Assembly: GCA_020055645.1 (NCBI GenBank)
Contig: CM034546.1
Span: 25,110,001-25,174,000, forward strand
From: Tomocerus qinae
Lineage: Eukaryota > Arthropoda > Collembola > Entomobryomorpha > Tomoceridae
DNA length: 64,000 nt
Direction of reading: 5' to 3'
Under the pieces are notes generated by a model. That model did not search any database. It had not been told where the DNA came from and was given only the letters and a program-made list of their open reading frames with translations. The number at the start of each line of letters is the position of its first letter. The stretch's first letter is position 1. The position numbers were made by a program, and so were the translations under genes. This document shows, in pieces, positions 46,501 through 56,594 of this stretch.

Positions 46501-49500
46501 TCCAGTCGATAAACCTAATGAAGATGACAAAGAACCACTCGATTTCACTGAAAATCTTTTAGCTCTATCAATCGACCAAGATGCTATAGATTCTTCTAAA
46601 CTTGCAGCTCTCCAAAGAGCAGATCCAAAGCTTCTTCCTATTATTGAAGCTATTGAAAATCATGACAATAATCCCGATGAGTATCCACTTGACCCACGTT
46701 ATGCTTCCTTTGCAATTCACGATCAAATCCTCATTAGATCTAGTTTCGATGAACAAGCTAACGATTGGCTATTAGTGGTTCCTTCACGTCTACGAAAACG
46801 AATATTGACTACTGTCCATGAGGATGACATTGGTCACTTAGGTTTTCTTAAAACATGGAAAATTATACAAGCACGCTACTATTGGCCCAAAATGTATCGT
46901 CAAACAAAACGTTTCATTCTTGGTTGCCAACTTTGCCAATTTCATAATCGGCCTACCGTAGCTACTCGTGGTCCTCTGCAGCCAGACCCACCACCTCTTA
47001 AACCTTTTGATAGGATAGGTCTCGATTTTATTGGTCCTTTTCCTACTACGAAAAGAACATTAAACAAATACGCTTTAATTATTGTTGATCATTTGACCCG
47101 TTATGTCGAAATTGTCCCAACTAAGACCTGCGAAGCCAAATGCGCAATCAAAGCTCTTGAGCATGCTGTAATTTATAACCATTCAATTCCTAGTAAAATC
47201 GTTTGTGATCAGGGCACACATTTTAGTTCTAAATCTTTTAAAGATTATTGTGATAAGTATCACATCGAAATATCTTTTGCTTCTGCCCACAATCACACCA
47301 CTTGCGGTGTTGTAGAACGACACAACGATACAATCAAGCGCATTATAAAGAAATTCGTTAACGCCAAACATAACGATTGGGATCAATACATGCATAAAGC
47401 TAAGTTCTTTATCAACGTTACTTATCACACTGAAACAGGCTTTAGCCCTGCGCGATTATTAAAAGGTTTTGAACCCCGTCTAAACTGTGACACTATCTTG
47501 CCTGAAATTGACGCTCACTTGTCTGACGATGAACCCGAAGCTCGCATTACTAGGCAAATGAAAGCTCGCGCTGAAGCTCGCGAACGTACAATTAAGTGTC
47601 AACAACTTAGAAAGATTAGATGGGATGCTAATCACCCTCCAATTCAGTATCAACCTGGTGATAAAGTACTTTTAGTAAATTTAACTCGAACTCCTGGTCT
47701 CGTTGCAAAATGGTTAGCCAACTGGCGTGGTCCATTTGAAATAATTGAACAAACTGGTCCCATAAATTATCTTATCAGAGATCTTCGTTCCCATTCCGCT
47801 GGCCGTCTCCGTGACGAGAACGTTCGCCATTTAAAACTCTACCATGACGAGTTTGAGGAAAGCGATGTATTTTACGAAACCGAATGGGAAGATGATGATA
47901 TTCCAGATAACATGCGTCCTTTTATGTCGGACAAATCTTATTTCAGTTCCAAAGCTGGTTCTGTAGATTCCATTTATGCAACTGGTCCTGTCCCTAAACC
48001 CAGGTCTCGTGTTCCTACCATTACAGGCACAACTTTAACTTCTGGTAATCCTGAGTTTGTACAACCTCGTGACGCTCCTTCAATTGCTGCGCCATCAACT
48101 CAAGCCTCTGTTGTTTTAGATAGTACGATTGATTCTCAAAATTCGGTAGTTTCTTTGCCTATATCCGCTGATTCTCCTCAGTCGACTTTAAGTAATGACA
48201 ATACCCCTAGAGCTCAGTCAGTCATGTCAGTAGATTCCAGAGTATCTTTTCAGTCTGCGAATTCAAACCCAGACAATGTTAGCCCTCCGGTTAGTCCAGA
48301 TCAGGCTATTGATCCAAACACTCCTCCTACTGCTCCTCCTAGGCGGAAGTCAATGAGTCGCAATGCTACTCCAATTCCCCCAATTAATTTAGAAACTCTA
48401 AGTGAGCATGAGCAAGAGGATAATGAAAGTGAAGAAGAGCATGCGATAGAACCTATTCCAATACTACCCAATCCAATAGAGCCTGATCCAGTAGACTCTG
48501 ATGCTTCCAATACTTCTCGTAGAAGCGCTCGCGATATGCATGCGCCTAAAAGATTCGATCACTCTGACTTTGGTCACACTGTCCGTACATCTTCCTCTTC
48601 AAAGAGGGGATCCAAGGCTTCAACCGCCCGAACTGCAGTAGTGAAATCAGTCGCTAGTTCTGTCCCTACACCTTCTAGTTCTAGAATTCCATCTTCTGTT
48701 GCCACAGCATCTAGTTCTAAAGCCCCATCCTCTAAAGGAAAATCTAGCAAAGGTTCAAAGAAATTAGCTGGCATGCATTCTCAAGAACGCAGTAATTCGG
48801 ATAGATCAATCAAATCTTCTAATTCTGATTTTATACCATCACCTCCACTTCATGTAATACCAACCCCTCATGGGCCTATCTACGTCAAGTTTGACAAAGA
48901 CGCTACAAAATCAGCAGTTAGTAGCAAATTAGTTGAGTCCCTTAAAAATAACAAATACAACTTAAAGGTCTGCCTTTTGAAAATTCCTGAAGTTTTTGAC
49001 CTTTCGAAATGGGCTCTATCATCTGATCACAAATATGAGGTAGCCAAAGAATTTGCACGTTTCGATTTTCCAATTAATGGCAAACCAATTTTGGCTGATT
49101 ACTTCATTCTTAATAATCTTCCCTGCGACATGCTTTTGTCAGTAGATGTAATCTCTCGGTACGATTTGCATGTCAACGCCGAGACCAACCAAGTAGAAGT
49201 AGACGCAAAATCTACGTGGTTGCGTTATGGTGGCGAATACATTCCACTCTCTAAAACCAAGGAATCCACTATAGATAATTATAGTCTAGCCCTATCCCGT
49301 AAAGGCTCCTCTGTAGCTTCTTCTGATTCAGAGTCAGACTCTAATACGGTGGCTAAAATAAATCCTGACGCTTGCACTAAGTTATGGTGTCAACAATTAA
49401 AAGTCCCATTGATCGATTCTTTACAATTGTTTCAGTTTCCTTTCGGAAAAGTCCAAATGTACATCACGAATCGGGCCACATTTTCAGCAGTAAATCCAAA

Positions 49501-49846
49501 GTTCTTAGATAAACTTAAGAAAATGAATCACGCTTACACTATAGTTGATAAACCAGTGCCTCTGAAATATAGCTTAGCTTGGTTGGGTACGCCATCATCC
49601 GAAGACATAGTCACTGTTAAATCAGGAGCTGATTTTGCGATTCCTTTGGATAATGTTAATATCACAGCAAACTTTCTAATCGTTCAAAGGTTACCGTACG
49701 ATTTAGTTATTGGATCCGACGTCATAGACTTCTATAAAATTACTGTCAATCCAAAGAACGAGAAAGTCAAAGTCAACAACTTTAAATACCTATCTCAAAC
49801 AAATCCGTCAATCAATGCAAATTATAGTTCAGATTCTGCCGATTAA
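43580..49846 (+). CDS. Pol of the gypsy element with two extra retropepsin-like domains
   Basis: 2088 codons from ATG 43580; the start could also be by -1 frameshift from gag. Order: Ser/Asn-rich linker 1-180; retropepsin with DTG at 199-201 and VLGVDWL from 278; reverse transcriptase about 555-740 with YLDD at 710-713; RNase H with catalytic Asp859 (VYTDAS); integrase with zinc motif H1080, H1086, C1116, C1119 and catalytic D1149, D1210, E1246 (D,D35E); and a C-terminal RGPF module near 1390. These place it in Ty3/gypsy. Then come about 330 Ser/Pro-rich residues and two domains (about 1758-1880 and 1933-2075) that resemble the retropepsin: ATKSAVS and ATFSAVN match ATISAVS, and LLSVDVISRYDL and VIGSDVIDFYKI match VLGVDWLRAYKV. 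DTG is DKD (1772-1774) and TNR (1963-1965), so cleavage is unlikely. Their role is unknown. All active-site motifs of the main enzymes look intact. Confidence 0.93.
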   Translation: MSESNVNSSSVNNNILVSTNNSPSSNKLDSNNNSNKVSLVPSLNSLVPSVNPSSYADVVKNSSSMMRSTMSASKNNDPTATTAKIKLQSVPVPAPLKPTKPLPNHLANYNWKHAIIRADQSFNSIKANFQSNVSKPNKAASESGATYNSESNSFSSEATPVTQAERGIYPVRYRARGRRRVLRGCEVFVESIKVPTLTDTGATISAVSPQTLQKLIRCARPDTFHRISNIEPFRVKLSVGKFRSIPVTQQVEMFISVDENKEILWRFFIVPGLNNCMVLGVDWLRAYKVHLDYENGKFYYGINMNLDAPRKHLKLAETKPIPIPVSSVQSTNPADSLLGEEFDTSDSESTSSSSSSLPAELSAAIPESNNQQHCKLRLSNSAVLPPNTAVRIEVYAKSPPTNDVLVIPDKRLRFYKSVTVGNSIVHLENGKGFTYICNFSSRVVKLKPDASIGNCESFTPDQIVGDLDKAEEHMISNRSTISSETKSDLTADQLLQSLSPECQSFANKVTLGNNLNDEQRYKLYELVMSYPEVFKQHPNDIGCTHLITHKIETHDNIPIKQRPYRYSFAERVEINKQVNEMLEKGVIEHSNSPWSSPVVLVPKQNKTTRFCIDYRALNAKTVVDRYPLLRNDDALDCFAEDEYFSACDMADAYNQIPMDPSSILKTAFITGDGLYHFTRMGFGLCGASQTFQRLMDAVLGGLKWTVALAYLDDIIIHSRDFESHLDHLEAVFIAIANAGLKLKPEKCKFGCDKLKFLGHIVSKDGISPDPDKCKAVKEFPVPKTVRDIRSFVHLCGYYRRFIPLYSNLCKPLNKLTHKNAKFEWKEEHQTAFEKLKDILCSPMVMAYPRDNVPTRVYTDASKLGLGATLEQKQTDGTWKVVAFASRSLKKAEENYPAPHLECLGIVYAIETFRPYIHGRFFTIVTDHCSLCALMKNKDPTGRLQSFALRLMPYKFDIEYKSGAKHRNVDSLSRNPVDKPNEDDKEPLDFTENLLALSIDQDAIDSSKLAALQRADPKLLPIIEAIENHDNNPDEYPLDPRYASFAIHDQILIRSSFDEQANDWLLVVPSRLRKRILTTVHEDDIGHLGFLKTWKIIQARYYWPKMYRQTKRFILGCQLCQFHNRPTVATRGPLQPDPPPLKPFDRIGLDFIGPFPTTKRTLNKYALIIVDHLTRYVEIVPTKTCEAKCAIKALEHAVIYNHSIPSKIVCDQGTHFSSKSFKDYCDKYHIEISFASAHNHTTCGVVERHNDTIKRIIKKFVNAKHNDWDQYMHKAKFFINVTYHTETGFSPARLLKGFEPRLNCDTILPEIDAHLSDDEPEARITRQMKARAEARERTIKCQQLRKIRWDANHPPIQYQPGDKVLLVNLTRTPGLVAKWLANWRGPFEIIEQTGPINYLIRDLRSHSAGRLRDENVRHLKLYHDEFEESDVFYETEWEDDDIPDNMRPFMSDKSYFSSKAGSVDSIYATGPVPKPRSRVPTITGTTLTSGNPEFVQPRDAPSIAAPSTQASVVLDSTIDSQNSVVSLPISADSPQSTLSNDNTPRAQSVMSVDSRVSFQSANSNPDNVSPPVSPDQAIDPNTPPTAPPRRKSMSRNATPIPPINLETLSEHEQEDNESEEEHAIEPIPILPNPIEPDPVDSDASNTSRRSARDMHAPKRFDHSDFGHTVRTSSSSKRGSKASTARTAVVKSVASSVPTPSSSRIPSSVATASSSKAPSSKGKSSKGSKKLAGMHSQERSNSDRSIKSSNSDFIPSPPLHVIPTPHGPIYVKFDKDATKSAVSSKLVESLKNNKYNLKVCLLKIPEVFDLSKWALSSDHKYEVAKEFARFDFPINGKPILADYFILNNLPCDMLLSVDVISRYDLHVNAETNQVEVDAKSTWLRYGGEYIPLSKTKESTIDNYSLALSRKGSSVASSDSESDSNTVAKINPDACTKLWCQQLKVPLIDSLQLFQFPFGKVQMYITNRATFSAVNPKFLDKLKKMNHAYTIVDKPVPLKYSLAWLGTPSSEDIVTVKSGADFAIPLDNVNITANFLIVQRLPYDLVIGSDVIDFYKITVNPKNEKVKVNNFKYLSQTNPSINANYSSDSAD

Positions 49847-49939
49847 GTTCAGTCGCATATTTTACCATTTGTTTCCATATTGCTTCCCGCTTACTTCCCG
49901 TGCTTCTATAAACAGTTTATTCGCACTTAGCCCTTGCTT

Positions 49940-50956
49940 ATGAGCTTTTCGTTTTGTAGAATTATGGAAGACATTCTCGAATTGGAAGCTGAGTGCGGTA
50001 TGCTCACTTTAACGGAGGAGGAAGTTCAGGAAGTGCCTATGGACACTGAAATTGAGTTGTTGGGTGAAACTGTTTCAACTGCTTCGCAAGAAGTAGTGGC
50101 TGGTCCGTCATCATCGACGCGTGGTCCACCACTTTGGGATATTCTCCAAATTCCCAACATTACGGTCACTGCTCCTAATGATCCCATCAAACTCTATCCT
50201 ACTCCTCCAACCCTAACGCAGCAACTTATCTACGGTCGCAATGGTCCCACTGACACGTCCAATGATTCTGTTATTGATTCTGCTATTGACATTCCAACTC
50301 CGGACTTTTTAGCGCCCTCTGGCAAACCTCCCCTATCTTGGTACGATTATTTGATTAGGTGTCTACCAGTTCCCCCTAGTACTGAGGCTGAGAATTTATA
50401 CTATCGTTGGCTTACCAAAAAGGTTCGTGATGTCTCCCTCAGCGAAGCTGTAGAGCAAATGCTAACTAGAGCCCTTCCGATAGTTCCCAAATCAAAGCAA
50501 CAAGTAGCGAAAGATAGGGAAGAGCTACGTCAAATGTCCCGTAACCTTGGCCATGAAGGATCCTCTAATACTTCTGAGGTAGGTCGCGTTCAAGTTAGGT
50601 CCCCTGCTAGAACCCCTACAGTAAAACGTCTACAGTCTGCTCACAATCAGCCCTCAGCACGTAAGGTGTTTGTTCCTGCCCACAATCCGTTCCTTCCTCC
50701 ACTACGTAAGTCTTCTGCCCAACGTCCTGCAACAAAGACCGCTAGATTCTCACCCAGATTTCGCCTCACGAACATTTTTCGAGACCCCGATGGAACGCCA
50801 TTTTGTTTTAAGTGTCGTAGTAAAGGTCACGTCAGGGATTATTGTCGTGCACAGCCACCATCCGAGTATATGTTGCGCTGTAATTTATGTGGGGAATTTA
50901 GTATCATTGGGGGGGACAAAGTTCACTTGCCCCACTGCTATCACTACGGCCGCTAA
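49940..50956 (+). CDS. ORF3 of the gypsy element, CCHC-knuckle protein in the env position
   Basis: Open frame after pol; ATG at 49940 or, more likely, 49964 (MEDILELEAECG). An acidic start is followed by a proline/serine-rich region, a middle part with WYDYLIRCLPVPPSTEAE and WLTKKVRDVSLSEAVEQML, a basic stretch, and near the end a perfect CCHC knuckle, CFKCRSKGHVRDYC. A further C/H cluster (CNLCG ... HLPHCYHY) closes the protein. There is no signal peptide or membrane segment, so it is not an envelope protein. It looks like a nucleic-acid-binding, Gag-like accessory protein. Not recognised as any named family. Confidence 0.75.
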   Translation: MSFSFCRIMEDILELEAECGMLTLTEEEVQEVPMDTEIELLGETVSTASQEVVAGPSSSTRGPPLWDILQIPNITVTAPNDPIKLYPTPPTLTQQLIYGRNGPTDTSNDSVIDSAIDIPTPDFLAPSGKPPLSWYDYLIRCLPVPPSTEAENLYYRWLTKKVRDVSLSEAVEQMLTRALPIVPKSKQQVAKDREELRQMSRNLGHEGSSNTSEVGRVQVRSPARTPTVKRLQSAHNQPSARKVFVPAHNPFLPPLRKSSAQRPATKTARFSPRFRLTNIFRDPDGTPFCFKCRSKGHVRDYCRAQPPSEYMLRCNLCGEFSIIGGDKVHLPHCYHYGR

Positions 50957-51422
50957 CGTCACAGTCCCACTACATTGATCCTTTCCTTACAACTCGGAAT
51001 GTCTTATGATTTGTCTCATCGTTGATCTCACATCTGGATCTCAACAACAATCCCAATCAGTAATTCCCATGATTTAAAGTGTGCATGTCAATCAATTACT
51101 ATCTAATTACATGTACATTAATCATTAGTTAAATATTATTTCATTTCAATTTGCACTGTATTAAATTCATTACCATGTAGTTGTAAGCAAGTTATGTCAC
51201 AAATATTATTTTGTATTCATTAAGCAATTACACTCGCTTCAATTTTACAACAATGTTTGTACCATGCCACCTTCGGTCGAATTTTGTACAGTCGATATTT
51301 ATTTGTCCCATAAAATAATCAGTACTTGACCATTTGTAAACAACGATATACGTGTATTCCCCCGGGACCAACGCAATCAAGCGTGCAACCCCCCAATGAA
51401 AGATCCGGGGAACGCGAGGGCA
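50957..51422 (+). other. Gypsy 3' non-coding region with possible polypurine tract
   Basis: No open frame in sense. The bases before the 3' LTR, GGGGAACGCGAGGGCA at about 51407-51422, are the only purine-rich stretch suited to prime plus-strand synthesis. Confidence 0.5.
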
Positions 51423-51964
51423 TGAGAGAATGCAACTTTGTTGCATTCCCTATTTCTCTGTTTCTTCCCAAAATGCCCAGCAAGCAATAGACTAATTTGC
51501 ATTATCTATTACTTGCTGGACGAGAGTTCATTTCCCTCCGCACACGATTGGTCAGGTACTGTGAGTGCATGTGTCCCTGCAATGCATGACACTGACAACA
51601 ACAATTATAGCAAAGCATAAGGAAATCCTGAGATTTGCTTATGCTTATGCGATAACAGGCAGACATTCTTCTGCTCGGGACTCTCTTTTTGTCTTTCGGC
51701 TGGTACACAGCTTTTCCGCCCACAGTGGCATTATTTTGAATTGTCATCATCGTTTCGATCAAATTCATAATTTCTATTATTGTCCCTGCCCTGACGTTAT
51801 TTGTTCAGTCGCTTATTAATAAAACCCAATAAATTCTACGGCTTGCTTATAGCCTTTTCTTTAGTGCCAAACACGTTCTTTTGTGTATTCATTTCGGCAC
51901 ATCCTGAGTAAGAGAAATAGTGGACGTACTCATCCCCACCAACTCATAATCTTTTACTCTGACA
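51423..51964 (+). repeat. 3' LTR of the gypsy element
   Basis: Identical by eye to 39651-40192 (constant offset 11772). Followed by GTAT, the second copy of the target duplication. Confidence 0.93.
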
Positions 51965-54285
51965 GTATTAAAACTCGTAATTACAAGGCAGTAAATAATG
52001 ATAAGTTAAAGGAAGCTTTGGAACAAATTCCTTGGTCTATTCTGGATACCTCTGAAAATGCGGAGGCTATGCTTGATACATTTAATACATTGTGTTTGGA
52101 TATTATAAATGAGCATGTGCCTATTGTTACTCGTCGTGTTAAGTCCAAACCGGCACCTTGGATTACTATACAAATCAAAAAGAGAATCCACTATAGAAAT
52201 TATGTAAAAAAACAAGTGTATAGTATTAAATGTCAAAATCTTATAATTATGTATAAGAAACTTAGAAACAAAACTACAGCCATTATTCGGCATGCTAAAA
52301 ATAACTATTATTATACTCAATTTTCTAAGAGTAAGGAAAGTAGCCACTTATGGGTTACGTATAATAGTTTAATTAATAATAATGTAAGTTCTACTCTTGT
52401 GCGTGAGTTATCTGTTGATAATGTTGTTTTCTCCACAAATGATGAAATAGCAAAATGTTTCATTGATACATTTACATTGAGCCATGAAAATGAAACAAGT
52501 GAGCTAAAGAGTATGTGGAATACTTTCTCAACTTCTGACTTTTTTAGATTAAGTGAAGATGAAGTGTATAAAGTGTTAATGAAAGTTAAAATTAGTTCAA
52601 CACCTGGGTTTAACTGTGTACCGGGTAAACTGATTAAATTAATGTTATCGTCCTTAGTTGCCCCTATAACTAAATTATTTAATTATTGCTTACAATCAGG
52701 GCATTTTCCGAGTGAGTGGAAAAATGCAATAGCTACTCCTTTGCAAAAGCCAGGCAGTACAAAAGGCAATCCTAGTTCTTATAGACTGATATCTATCATT
52801 CCTTACCTTGGGAAGGCTCTCGAATCAATTATACTAGCAGAATTGAACATACATTTATGTAGGAAATCTCTTTCATTAAAAAATCAGTATGGATTTCGAA
52901 AGGGTCTTTCCACAACACATGCCCTTGTCGATTTGACGAATATTATTTATTCAAATTTAGACAGTAAAAATATTGTGGGAGTGTCTTTTTACGATATAAA
53001 AAAAGCTTTTCCCAGTACAAATTACGCTCATTTGATTAAAAAGCTATTTGAAACCTTTGATCCTCCAAAATATGTGTTAAAAATTCTATGTGATTATTTT
53101 AGTAACCGGAACATGTCTATTAGAATTGGCGAATACATATCAGAGCGTTTCCCTATTTTCGGGGGCCTGCCAGAAGGTTCCACACTTGGTCCACTTTTAT
53201 ATTGTTTTTATATTGATAGTATGAATGACTACCAAGACAATGATAAAATTATGTTTGCTGATGACCTGGCCAAGCCCTCTGTGGCAGACTCTGAACCAGA
53301 ACTTGTATCTGATCTGAAATTGTCTATGTGTGGATTTGAGAGTTGGTGTAATGACAATTTCTCTTTGCCTAGTTGGCAAAAATCCAACTTTGTTATATTT
53401 AAAAATCCAAGAATGAATGTAAGCTACTCTTTTCCTAATGAAATCATTAATAATAATAATGTCATCACACGTCTTGACTCTTTCAAATATCTTGGAATTT
53501 ATCTAGATGATAAGTTATCTTTTAACAGACATTTAGAGTATATTTGTAATAAAATGTCTGTAAGGTGTAATAACCTACTCCGTTTTAGTGCCCAGATACC
53601 TTCTAACTCAATGCTTACTCTTTTTCGAGCTATAGTTTATTCAATTTTTGAATATGGACTGGTTATTTACTCTTCTACATCTGACACTAATTTATCGTTT
53701 ATTCAAGATATATTCGACCATTTTTTGTTAAAGTATTACTATGGTAAGGTTGTAGTAAGAAGGATGTTGGCAGGAAATGTACCCAGACCTGACATGTATG
53801 TGTTATATGACAAATTCGGCATACTATCTGTAATAGAACAAATTAAGTTTTCTTTATGTACGTACATTTTTACATTAAGGTTATATAAACATCTGCTTCC
53901 ACCACGTCTATCAAGTCTTATAAATTCAACTACTTCTAGCAAAATTACAAGACAAAATTGTGATCTTAAACCCCCAAAATGTAATTATGTTCATACGAAA
54001 GATTCTTTCATAGTTAGGGGGATCACTGAGTGGAATGCTTTACCTCTTGAGCTAAAAAAGCTTGACAGCTATAATGTTTTTAAATCTAAATTAGTTGTGC
54101 ATATTAAATCGCTAAGGTAATATTATATATTTTATTTGCTACATTATGACTGCTGAATTATGCTTATGTCTTATATTTATCTGCTTTTTATAGTCAAATT
54201 ATTTTTATGTCTGTACCTGGAGAAAAGCTACGGCTTATGTTACTTGACAATAAAGCTCTGATTTGATTTGATTTGATTTGATTTG
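51965..54285 (+). mobile_element. 3' part of the split non-LTR retrotransposon
   Basis: Contains the remaining coding sequence, a short 3' UTR with AATAAA near 54249 and a terminal tail of about five TGATT repeats (about 54257-54285). Tandem short repeats as a 3' end are usual for CR1/I/Jockey-group elements. The tail abuts a small minus-strand gene whose 3' part it replaces. Confidence 0.85.
51969..54120 (+). pseudogene. Non-LTR retrotransposon ORF, second part: reverse transcriptase
   Basis: Continues the frame interrupted at 39650, starting just after the GTAT duplication; codons before 51969 in the same open frame belong to the LTR. About 717 codons. An RT domain is seen with YRLISIIPYLGKALESII, NQYGFRKGLSTTHAL, SFYDIKKAF, GLPEGSTLGPLLY and the catalytic FADD box, then thumb-like and C-terminal parts. 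There are no stops or shifts, so the gypsy insertion seems to be the only lesion. Without it the ORF would be about 1139 codons. The FPST after the KAF box is unusual; most relatives have FD there. Confidence 0.88.
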
Positions 54286-54550
54286 TAGCAGACTGCGATG
54301 TTTGATCTAATCTGACAGAATGAGACGAAGACGAAGGACTCGGTACCAAAATTCCATTTAGTGCAGAACGAGTAAAATATGACAGAAATTTATTGAAAAC
54401 TGATCTTACGACACCGATTAAAGGTAAGATCCCCCTAGGGTAGAGAGTAACGTTAAAGAAACCGCGGTAACTCACAGATATTTCAGACGGAGAAATATTT
54501 AACCTTATATTCTCCATAATATGCTCAAGTACACTTTGCGCACTGTCCAT
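54286..54550 (-). pseudogene. Small unrecognised protein gene, copy 1, cut by the non-LTR tail
   Basis: From ATG 54550 about 88 codons are homologous in their first two thirds to the gene at 57114-57338: shared pattern MEN(I/V).(L/V)NIS..E(I/V)S..YRG(F/L)F.VTL.P.GIL, then a VRS.(F/I)NK..SY stretch. An upstream in-frame ATG at 54574 also exists, but a TTTTCCTGTAG stretch between them resembles a splice acceptor. The end is replaced by the retrotransposon's TGATT repeats, so the normal stop is lost and the frame runs into the element to 54194. Function unknown; no domain recognised. Confidence 0.6.
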
Positions 54551-54574
54551 TGTGCCACCTACAGGAAAATTCAT

Positions 54575-56594
54575 CGTGTAAAATAGTAGTCAAGGAAAAG
54601 GCAAGGTAGATTGGTAATTTAGAATTTATGTAAGAGTGAAAATAAATAAATTTGCTCCGACTCATTCGACAAATGAATGCAAATATTGGTATTATTTTTC
54701 TTTTTATAGGAAAATTTATCTTTTTGTGTAAATACTACAATTCAGGCTGTAATTGACATGTGCCTTGCCATGACATGTTTAGATTTAATATTTGAAATCT
54801 GTGGAAAATACAGAGTTTATTTATTTATGTATTAACCAAATGTTGGGGTTGAGTGATAAGTTATGATTGATTTTGATAATCTATAATGTTAGCTTAAAAA
54901 GGCAAACTGGCTGGCGTCGGTCTCTAATCTCACAGCAAAAAGAGGTTTAAGTTGTTTCGAATTGTCTAAACATTTTACGCTTCGTATACTATTGTAATAA
55001 TAGTACGAACAAATTTAAGACAAAAACATATTTTTTTCTCATGCTTCGGGGAGTTTTTAACTAAATTTTTCCAGCTTATATTTGTTACATTTTTAGGCAG
55101 ATGAAATCAAATTCAAACACTGAAACCATTTATTGCTAAATAATATATATCCTAACTAATCCTAATTTTCCTGTCCACATTTTTATCGGTCATTTACAAC
55201 ATTAAGTGCAAATTGGATACATTCAAATATACGTGGACAAATAGAAAACTGATTTACTATCATATGGCCCAGTTTTTTTGATGTCACTTCCATGACACCA
55301 TTTAATAGGGAATTTTTCAGTATTTACAAAAGTACGGCTTGCAACCGAAACGAAATACCGTAAATCTTCTAATTAAGGTTGTGATAAGTTGGAGGCTAAT
55401 ACATTGAAATGTTTGTACAAAAATCTCGAGTACAGCTGAATGGAAGTAAAAAGTTTTGATTGATATTTAAACAACAAATCTAGACCTCGGAATCATGGCT
55501 CTTACATTTTTAAAATGTGGCTTGGTGACCGAGAAGTTGGCACATCTCAGTTGTAAGGTACATGTCACCACCTTGTTTTGTTTACTGCTCATACTCATAA
55601 TCTTCCTCATAAGAATATTTGTCATGATTCGGCAGGCGATGAGACTAGACTCAACTAGACTATAGGCATACAACGACAATGAACATACATACTCTCTGAC
55701 GAAAATTGGAATTGGAATAACACAAGCAGACATACAAAATTATTAATCTAGGATGTAAATCAAAATTAAGGTAGACAGTATAGTAGCATAGTAGCATATG
55801 TGCATTGTGCATGATATTATGTTAAAGGAAATATGTACAGACCGGACATATGAAAAATGCCTAGGACTTGGGAATTTGTGATTTTGAAAACCGAATTATG
55901 ATTTTAACGTACTAAATTAAATCAATCTTTAGTATTCTTTACATGAAAGTACATTTGACAGTCAACAAGTTTTTTAAAATTAGTTTAAATTCGTCATAAA
56001 TCAACATTTTGGTTTCAAAAATACAAATGACTAAGAAATTTTGTATTTTGTAGTCTGAACCTATTTCCTGTAACACATATAAGTATGGTTCAGTTCAGTT
56101 AGCAGACTTTAATCAAATAATATCATTATAAACATAAACGTCGGAGTAAAATTGCTATTATTGTAAACCGATTTTTGGAAATGAAATACAATTTAAAGCA
56201 ATCTGGCATTTTCTAATGGTTTATAAATACTTACTGTTTAATTTTCAAGTATAATTATGTTTTCATGTATGCAATGACATATGTCACAAACCAATTTGAT
56301 TGAGAGTGTGAAATATTGTCAAGTGCATATATAGTTGCTTTATCAGTCTGTGCATGACAACGACAGATTATATTAAACTGACATTGCTTAGCGGACTGTT
56401 TGGTAGAATGAGTCGCAGTAGAGCGAAGTGATAGGACAGATACTTCGGCTTCAATTCAATAACCAAATTCGGCTATGTCTAATTGAAGTAACATAGTGGG
56501 ATTTATGTAGTGACAATATTGGTGTGCACAATGGCAGTAATTCAGTTTATGTCAAATTTTAATATTTGTACTTTTCAGTCGTTCACCTCATTTT
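54575..56594. other. Intergenic, no gene recognised
   Basis: AT-rich. Upstream of copy 1 a CCGACTCATTCGACAAATG block (54657-54675) resembles TTGACTCATTTACCACTT upstream of copy 2. TATCAGTCTGTGCATGAC at 56341 resembles 38036. An 88-codon minus-strand frame at 55467-55733 is not convincing. Confidence 0.45.

Larger units (their letters stand above)
39651..51964 (+). mobile_element. Full-length Ty3/gypsy LTR retrotransposon, 12.3 kb
   Basis: Two direct 542 bp LTRs (39651-40192, 51423-51964) enclose a leader, gag, pol and a third ORF. A 4 bp GTAT duplication flanks it (39647-39650, 51965-51968). By eye the LTRs are identical, so insertion was recent. All three ORFs are open, so the copy may be active or recently so. 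At 12.3 kb it is long for the group, owing to a 2.1 kb leader, an extended Pol C-terminus and ORF3. Confidence 0.93.

Noticed and set aside
48301..48774. Minus-strand frames inside pol (69 and 66 codons)
   Set aside because: Shadows of the Ser/Pro-rich linker of Pol.
49940..50956. Envelope protein in the gypsy element's third ORF
   Set aside because: No signal peptide, no membrane segment and no furin-like site; instead a CCHC knuckle.
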